Source: Micromonospora sp. MP36 (GTDB lineage: Bacteria; Actinomycetota; Actinomycetes; Mycobacteriales; Micromonosporaceae). Taken from it: a stretch of DNA of 64,000 nucleotides. Numbering within the stretch: the stretch's first letter is position 1; the number at the start of each line of letters is the position of its first letter. The notes beneath the pieces are model-generated. The model made no database searches, had not been told where the DNA came from, and worked only from the letters and a program-made list of their open reading frames with translations. The translations under genes and the position numbers were made by a program. Shown here one piece after another: positions 59,655-64,000 of this stretch. The stretch covers positions 62,001 through 126,000 of the forward strand of contig NZ_VSFA01000009.1 of assembly GCF_008119785.1 (NCBI RefSeq), read 5' to 3'.

Positions 59655-59673
59655 CCCGGGCACATGGCCCGGG
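59655..59673 (+). terminator. Hairpin terminator after the PepSY gene
   Basis: CCCGGGC-ACATG-GCCCGGG, a perfect 7-bp stem 26 nt after the stop. Confidence 0.5.
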
Positions 59674-59768
59674 CCCGGGGGTGTCAGCGCCGGAGGCGGA
59701 ACCGGGAGGTCGACATGGGACAGCCCTCCCGATTCCGCGAAAATTGTGGGCGAACGCGAATCCGCCGA

Positions 59769-59774
59769 TACATT
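59769..59774 (+). promoter_or_regulatory. Minus-10 hexamer for leaderless Beta-family gene
   Basis: TACATT ends 5 nt before the ATG at 59780. TTGTGG at 59744-59749 is a possible minus-35 with 19-nt spacing. Confidence 0.4.
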
Positions 59775-59779
59775 GGAGT

Positions 59780-60868
59780 ATGGAGTCCGCCCACGGGGGT
59801 CGGGCGGCGGAACCGGTCTACCGTCCGGTGCTGGCGGGTCGTCGGGGTGAGCTGGAGGCACTGGCCCATCTCGACCAGGTCGCCGCTCCGCTGCTCGCTC
59901 CGGTCATCGACGTCCACGCGGTGGAGCCGTGCACCGTGGACCTCGTCGGCCGGCTACCGGCCGGGCTGCTTCCTTCGGTCGACGTCTCGGCGCTGCCGGA
60001 CGGGCCGCAGAGTGAGTTGGTCCGCTGGGGCGTACCGCTGGTGCCGGTGATCGGGCTCGCGGAGAGCAACCGGCGGCTGGTGGCGCACGGCGCCGCCGCG
60101 CGGGCGTACGCCCACCGGGCGGTGCTGCGGCTGCGGATTGGGCAGGACCGGGCCGGGCCGGACGCGACGACCAGCGCGGTGGAGCGGGCCTGGCGGCTGG
60201 CCCGGCTGATGCCGGAGCAGTGCGACCTGCTGATCGACGTGGGGGACGTGTGCTGCCCGGCGGACATCCGGCTGGCCGAACCCCGGGTCCGGCGGCTGGC
60301 GGAGTGGGCCCGCCGGCACGCCTGGCGCTCGGTCACCGTGGCGGCCGGCGGGATGCCGCCGACCCTGGCCCGCCTGCCCATCGACGAGCCGGTCCGCCTC
60401 GACCGCTTCGGCTGGCAGCTCTGGCAGCGGTTGACCGACCTCGGCGTCGGCTACGGCGACTACGGCGTCTGCTGCGCGGTGCCGGGCGCGGAGGGGCCGG
60501 GCGACCGGCTGCCGACGCTGCGCTACACCACGGACGAGGCGTGGTGGGTCTACCGATGGTCGCGGCGGGGCGGCCGGGGCGACGAACGGTTCGCCGACCT
60601 GTGCCGCACCCTGGTGGCGGCCCCGCACTGGCCGACGGCCGGGGCGGGGTTCTCCTGGGGCGACCACGAGATCCTGCGCCGGGCCCGGCGGAGCGCGGGT
60701 GCCGGCTCGCCGTCGAACTGGATCGCCTGGAGCACCTCGCACCACCTGGCGCACGTGCTGGCGGCGCTGCTCCCCGCTGAGCGGGAACAGCGCGACGAGC
60801 CGTGGCACGCGGAGGGACGTTCCGGTCGGCCGCACGCCCGCGGTGACCCGCACCGTCGGGCCGGGTGA
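59780..60868 (+). CDS. Beta family protein (T4 beta protein-like)
   Basis: The 362-residue soluble protein starts near MESAHGGRAAEPVYRPVLAGRRGELEALAHLDQVAAPLLAPVIDVH, the form I recall for the Beta_protein family (with the R-x-G-E-L-x-A-L motif). Other parts resembling the family are LRLRIGQDRAGPD, LLIDVGDV, FGWQLWQRLTDLGVGYGDYGVCCAVPG and WVYRWSRRGGRG. These proteins are found in bacteria and phages and are often next to putative defence or regulatory genes. Function unknown. The start is supported by a minus-10-like TACATT directly upstream. It is followed by the HesB-like gene on the other strand. Confidence 0.7.
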   Translation: MESAHGGRAAEPVYRPVLAGRRGELEALAHLDQVAAPLLAPVIDVHAVEPCTVDLVGRLPAGLLPSVDVSALPDGPQSELVRWGVPLVPVIGLAESNRRLVAHGAAARAYAHRAVLRLRIGQDRAGPDATTSAVERAWRLARLMPEQCDLLIDVGDVCCPADIRLAEPRVRRLAEWARRHAWRSVTVAAGGMPPTLARLPIDEPVRLDRFGWQLWQRLTDLGVGYGDYGVCCAVPGAEGPGDRLPTLRYTTDEAWWVYRWSRRGGRGDERFADLCRTLVAAPHWPTAGAGFSWGDHEILRRARRSAGAGSPSNWIAWSTSHHLAHVLAALLPAEREQRDEPWHAEGRSGRPHARGDPHRRAG

Positions 60869-60878
60869 CCGGCGCTCG

Positions 60879-61160
60879 TCACTCCTTGGTGGTGAAGCCG
60901 AACTGGACGATGCCCTCCTCGTCGACGACCGCGTCGACGGAGGTGTCGTTGAGCAGCTGCGCGGCGTCGGCGTCGAGGAAGATCCGGGCGCCCTGGTTGT
61001 CGACCACCTGGTCGCCCTGCGTCGGCTGCGGCACCAGCTCGATGGAGAGCGAGCCCGCGTCGGTGTCGGCGGCGATGCGCAGCCCGCCGCCCTCGGCGAC
61101 GTCCTGCTGTTCGGCGAGGTCGCGGATCACCAGGACGGCGTTGTCGGTCATGGTCAGCAT
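60879..61160 (-). CDS. HesB/IscA-like protein lacking cysteines
   Basis: The 93-residue protein has the A-type carrier fold pattern (LTMTDNAVLVIRDLAEQQDVAEGGGLRIA, LVPQPTQGDQVVDNQGARIFLDADAAQLLND, VQFGF). A-type carriers bind iron-sulfur clusters with three conserved cysteines. This protein has none, so it cannot serve that role. Similar cysteine-free proteins occur widely in actinobacteria and are still annotated as iron-sulfur assembly proteins. GAGGAG is 6 nt before the ATG at 61160. Function unknown. Confidence 0.85.
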   Translation of the reverse strand: MLTMTDNAVLVIRDLAEQQDVAEGGGLRIAADTDAGSLSIELVPQPTQGDQVVDNQGARIFLDADAAQLLNDTSVDAVVDEEGIVQFGFTTKE

Positions 61161-61515
61161 GGCGGACTCCTCGTGGCAGGTTCAGGATCGGGAACGGGTG
61201 ACCGCGGCCCTCACGTGGCCGGGCCCGGACCCCGGGACGGCGATTTCAGTCCTCGCCGGGCAAATCAGGGCAGGTCGCATCGCCCTCATGGCCTACGGTG
61301 CCCCCTGCGCGGGCATCCGTCAAATAGAGCTGGATCAGTCGACACCGGGGCCGCGGGCCGCGTACCCGAACGGGTGACAGGAGGCTGAGCAAGGGTTTTC
61401 CGGCCCCGAAGGCGGGTATGCGTTGGAGTTTCGACACCGCGCCGAGCCCCGCGACCGGTAATAACTTTCGATGTGGAGCCTTCTCTGGAAGAAAACTCCA
61501 TGACAGCATCGACGC
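61161..61515. other. Divergent promoter region of the HesB-like and PBP4 genes
   Basis: 355 nt without a gene. TAATAA at 61459-61464 is a possible minus-10 for dacB. The later 45-nt leader contains a nested hairpin: TGGAG (61474-61478) with CTCCA (61496-61500) around CTTC/GAAG, ending 15 nt before the dacB ATG. No strong minus-35 was found. Confidence 0.4.
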
Positions 61516-63099
61516 ATGCATCGTCGTCTCTTTCCGCGCGTGCTCGCGGTGCTGGCGGTGGTCGCCACCGCGGCCACCGCCGGCGCCTCGACCGCCACCG
61601 CCGAGTCGCCCACGCCCGCGCAGACCCGGCTCAACGCGACCATCGACGCGGTCCTCGCCGACTCCCGGCTGGGCGGGGCCCAGGCGGGCGTGGTCGTGGT
61701 GGACACCAGCACCGGACGGACCCTCTACACCCGCAACGCCGACCGCCGACTGATCCCCGCCTCGAACACCAAGCTGCTCACCTCGACCGCGGCGATGAAG
61801 CTGCTCGGCCCGGGCCACCGCTTCACCACGGACGTCGCCAGCGACGGCGTACGCCGGGCCGGCGTGCTCACCGGCGACCTGTACCTGCGCGGCGGGGGCG
61901 ACCCGACCATGCTCGCCGAGGACTACGACCGGCTGGCCGCGCGGGTCGCCGCCGAGGGCGTACGGGTGGTGACCGGGACCCTCGTCGCCGACGACACCCG
62001 CTACGACCGCACCCGGCTGGGCCCGGACTGGACCTGGGACGACGAGTCCTACTACTACGCCGCGCAGGTCTCCGCGCTGACCGTGGCACCGGACACCGAC
62101 TACGACGCCGGCACCGTGATCGTGCACGCCGCCCCGGGCCGCGAGCCGGGTACGCCCCCGGTGGTCACCATGACCCCGCCCAACGGCTGGCTGCGCATCG
62201 ACAACCGGGCCGAGACGGTCGCCACCGGCGAGACGAACATCTCCTTCGAGCGCGAGCACGGTGGCAACACCATCGTGGTGACCGGCCAGATCGCCGTCGG
62301 CGAGGACCCGACGAGCGACTGGATGACGGTCTGGGAGCCGACCGGCTACGCGGCCGACATCTTCCGGTCGGCGCTGCTGCGGCACGGGGTCCGCGTCCTC
62401 GGCCGGACCGTGCTGGGCCAGGCCACCCCGAGCGACGCCACCACGCTCGCCCGGCACGACTCGATGCCGCTGGCCGAGCTGATGGTGCCGTTCCTCAAGC
62501 TCTCCAACAACGGCCACGCGGAGGTGCTCACCAAGGAACTGGGCCGGGTCATGTCCGGCTCCGGAACCTGGTCCGCCGGGCTCGCCGCGATCGGCACGTA
62601 CGCGGGCAACTCCGGAGTGGACACCGGGACGCTGCGCCAGCGCGACGGCTCCGGACTCTCCCGGCGCAACATGATCCCACCGGCCCAGTTCGTGGCGCTG
62701 CTCGCCGCCGTCCGGGCCGAACCTTGGTTCGACACCTGGTACGCGGCCCTGCCGGTGGCCGGCAACGCCGACCGCTTCGTCGGCGGCACCCTGCGCAGCC
62801 GGATGCGTGGCACGGCCGCCGCGAACAACGTGCACGCCAAGACCGGCAGTCTGACCGGGGCGTCCGGCCTCTCCGGCTACGTGACCGACGCGGACGGGCG
62901 GCTGCTGGCCTTCTCGATCGTGCTGAACAACTACCTGACGTCGTCGGTCAAGGGGCTGGAGGATCAGATCGCGATCGCGCTGGCCTCGTACACCGAGAAG
63001 GGGACGACCACGGCGCGGCTGACCGTGCCGACGGCGCCGGAGGTGCCCCGGGTGCCCGACGGCAGGGAGTGCTCCTGGGTGAAGCCGATCGTCTGCTGA
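61516..63099 (+). CDS. dacB: D-alanyl-D-alanine carboxypeptidase/endopeptidase, PBP4 type (DacB)
   Basis: The 527-residue S13-family peptidase has a signal peptide (1-32, ending TATAES). The active-site Ser-Asn-Thr-Lys is in IPASNTKLLTSTAAMKLLG, the SxN motif in LKLSNNGHAEVLTKE, and KTG in AKTGSLTGASG. A large insertion domain lies between SxxK and SxN, as in PBP4. It removes the terminal D-Ala or cuts cross-links in the peptidoglycan of the envelope. The C-terminal motif GRECSWVKPIVC may form a disulfide. It is followed by a very strong terminator. Confidence 0.95.
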   Translation: MHRRLFPRVLAVLAVVATAATAGASTATAESPTPAQTRLNATIDAVLADSRLGGAQAGVVVVDTSTGRTLYTRNADRRLIPASNTKLLTSTAAMKLLGPGHRFTTDVASDGVRRAGVLTGDLYLRGGGDPTMLAEDYDRLAARVAAEGVRVVTGTLVADDTRYDRTRLGPDWTWDDESYYYAAQVSALTVAPDTDYDAGTVIVHAAPGREPGTPPVVTMTPPNGWLRIDNRAETVATGETNISFEREHGGNTIVVTGQIAVGEDPTSDWMTVWEPTGYAADIFRSALLRHGVRVLGRTVLGQATPSDATTLARHDSMPLAELMVPFLKLSNNGHAEVLTKELGRVMSGSGTWSAGLAAIGTYAGNSGVDTGTLRQRDGSGLSRRNMIPPAQFVALLAAVRAEPWFDTWYAALPVAGNADRFVGGTLRSRMRGTAAANNVHAKTGSLTGASGLSGYVTDADGRLLAFSIVLNNYLTSSVKGLEDQIAIALASYTEKGTTTARLTVPTAPEVPRVPDGRECSWVKPIVC

Positions 63100-63101
63100 C
63101 C

Positions 63102-63144
63102 CGGGTGGGGGCCCGGCCCGCGGGACGGGCCGGGCCCCCACCCG
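63102..63144. terminator. Very strong bidirectional terminator after dacB
   Basis: A perfect 19-bp inverted repeat (63102-63120 with 63126-63144) with a 5-nt loop, placed exactly between the convergent dacB and the following minus-strand gene. Confidence 0.8.
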
Positions 63145-63465
63145 TCAGGCGCCGGGCCGGCGCGGGTCGGCGGCCGGGTCGCCGCGCTCGATCAGGGCGT
63201 CGATCTCGGCGGGCGGCAACCCGTGCAGCGCGAGCACCCGCCGCCCCCAGCGGTGCAGCCGGCACGGGTGCGGGCTGGCGTCATTACGGCAGACCGTCCC
63301 GCCCGACCACCGCCGCGGCGCGTGCACCACCACGGCCCGCACCGCGAACTGGGCGTCTTCGCCGATCACGTACGGCGGCAGCGGGATCTCCCGCAGCACC
63401 TCGCCGGACGGGTCACCCGGTGCGGACGGGGCGACGGGACGGACGACGGACGCAACGCTGCACAT
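63145..63465 (-). CDS. Hypothetical protein, 106 residues
   Basis: The ATG at 63465 has GGAGG 8 nt upstream and gives a 106-residue protein (MCSVASVVRPVAPSAPGDPSG...). It has three cysteines (one near the start and two in VCRNDASPHPCRLHRWG), a Pro/Ala-rich N-terminal part and a helical C-terminus with ALHGLPPAEIDALIERGDPA. Probably cytoplasmic; I do not recognise the family. A longer upstream frame reaching 63855 overlaps a membrane-protein gene and is rejected. Confidence 0.55.
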   Translation of the reverse strand: MCSVASVVRPVAPSAPGDPSGEVLREIPLPPYVIGEDAQFAVRAVVVHAPRRWSGGTVCRNDASPHPCRLHRWGRRVLALHGLPPAEIDALIERGDPAADPRRPGA

Positions 63466-63554
63466 CGGGCGGACCTCCACAAGGGATGGTCGGACGGGGA
63501 CCTCGGTAAGGTACGACGGCCCACCGCGCCCCCGACGGACAAATTGTCCCGGCG

Positions 63555-64000
63555 TCACCGGCCGCAGTGCTGGCACGCCCGACGGGTCCGCAGGTGATAG
63601 CTGACTGCGGCGATGCCCAACCCCCAGCCCCACACCCAGTAGCCGGACTCGGCGAACCAGAAGAAGGCCGGCGGGTAGCGCCCGTCGCCCAGGTCGACGT
63701 TGCCGGTCGCGGTCTCGACGGCGAGCTGGGCGAGGCCGACGCCGAAGTAGCCGACCAGCCCCACCGCGAAGACGGCCGCCGGCGCCAACGGCAGCAGGCG
63801 GGGCACCGTACGGCCGGCGAGCAGCGGCACCCACCGCGGCCACACCCTCCCCCACGGGTACACCAGTGCCAGCGGCAGCAGGACCCCGGCGAGCAGGAAC
63901 CCCACCTCGAACGCCACCACCGAGGCGCCCTGCGCCAGCGGCACGTCCCCGAAGCCCACCACCACCTGGGCGGCGAGCCGCACCAGACAGCCGGCGACCG
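63555..64000 (-). CDS. Membrane protein, 5' part outside the window
   Basis: The C-terminal 148 residues of a polytopic membrane protein. Four hydrophobic helices are visible: GASVVAFEVGFLLAGVLLPLAL, LLPLAPAAVFAVGLVGYFGVGLAQL, FFWFAESGYWVWGWGLGIAAVSY and the partial first one, ending in a Cys-x2-Cys tail (RRACQHCGR). The frame is open to the edge of the window, so the gene begins beyond it and the GTG at 63983 is probably internal. Tail cysteines could bind metal. Function unknown. Confidence 0.6.
   Translation of the reverse strand, partial: VAGCLVRLAAQVVVGFGDVPLAQGASVVAFEVGFLLAGVLLPLALVYPWGRVWPRWVPLLAGRTVPRLLPLAPAAVFAVGLVGYFGVGLAQLAVETATGNVDLGDGRYPPAFFWFAESGYWVWGWGLGIAAVSYHLRTRRACQHCGR

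Overview
The window is chromosomal DNA from a very high-GC actinobacterium. The base composition, the many GTG starts, the frequent 4-nt ATGA/GTGA overlaps, the start codons lying 5-8 nt after a TAnnnT hexamer (leaderless style), and the rdgB-rph-MBL-cysM-cysO-mec-DUF2017-clpS-pncB order all fit Actinomycetia. Micromonosporaceae (Micromonospora-like) is my best guess. No rRNA, CRISPR array or classical secondary-metabolite cluster is present.

Layout. (1) 1-2052: the end of a MauE/DoxX-like gene, a membrane-tethered DsbA-like protein and a membrane protein, all overlapping. (2) 2167-4886: a minus-strand ECF nickel/cobalt importer (CbiM, PDGLE protein, CbiQ, CbiO) behind a Nur-like operator. 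(3) 5029-8332: Bcp peroxiredoxin, tRNA-Leu(UAG), a GNAT acetyltransferase, a methyltransferase and an LCP protein. (4) 8363-15683: an exopolysaccharide locus (O-antigen-ligase-like polymerase, two GT2 enzymes, flippase, pyruvyl transferase) ending in a membrane-anchored GH10 xylanase. (5) 15711-17591: a membrane protein whose trypsin-like domain has lost its catalytic triad. (6) 17743-27267: the histidine utilisation operon (RpiR regulator, hutU, an M20 amidohydrolase, hutF, hutI, hutH), interrupted between hutI and hutH by a compact IscB element with its probable omega-RNA. (7) 27338-42710: a conserved actinobacterial housekeeping block (rdgB, rph, MBL hydrolase, cysM/cysO/mec, DUF2017, clpS, pncB, pncA) with two GT4 genes, a degenerate GTPase-like gene and a LAL-type LuxR regulator interspersed. 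(8) 42776-53362: MFS transporter, a small lower-GC orphan gene, ctaD, flavin monooxygenase, aldo/keto reductase, a LigD-like phosphoesterase, threonine synthase, GH15 hydrolase and a cupin. (9) 53617-64000: small secreted proteins, a large M14 carboxypeptidase, a two-component system with a PepSY-like protein, a Beta-family protein, a cysteine-free HesB-like protein, a PBP4-type peptidase and the edge of a membrane protein.

How the genes work together. In the hut operon histidine goes to urocanate (HutH), imidazolonepropionate (HutU), formimidoylglutamate (HutI) and N-formylglutamate (HutF). No HutG is present, so the co-encoded M20 enzyme is the natural candidate for the last step. CysM, CysO and Mec make cysteine on a ubiquitin-like carrier protein. 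PncA and PncB salvage nicotinamide to NaMN. The polysaccharide genes cover assembly, export and trimming, but no initiating sugar-phosphate transferase is in view.

The most striking item is the IscB element at about 24072-25731. It carries an intact IscB (Cas9-ancestor family) nuclease with RuvC and HNH residues in place, hairpins at both ends, no TnpA, a putative guide region formed by the last bases of hutI, and a stop codon that overlaps the hutH start codon.
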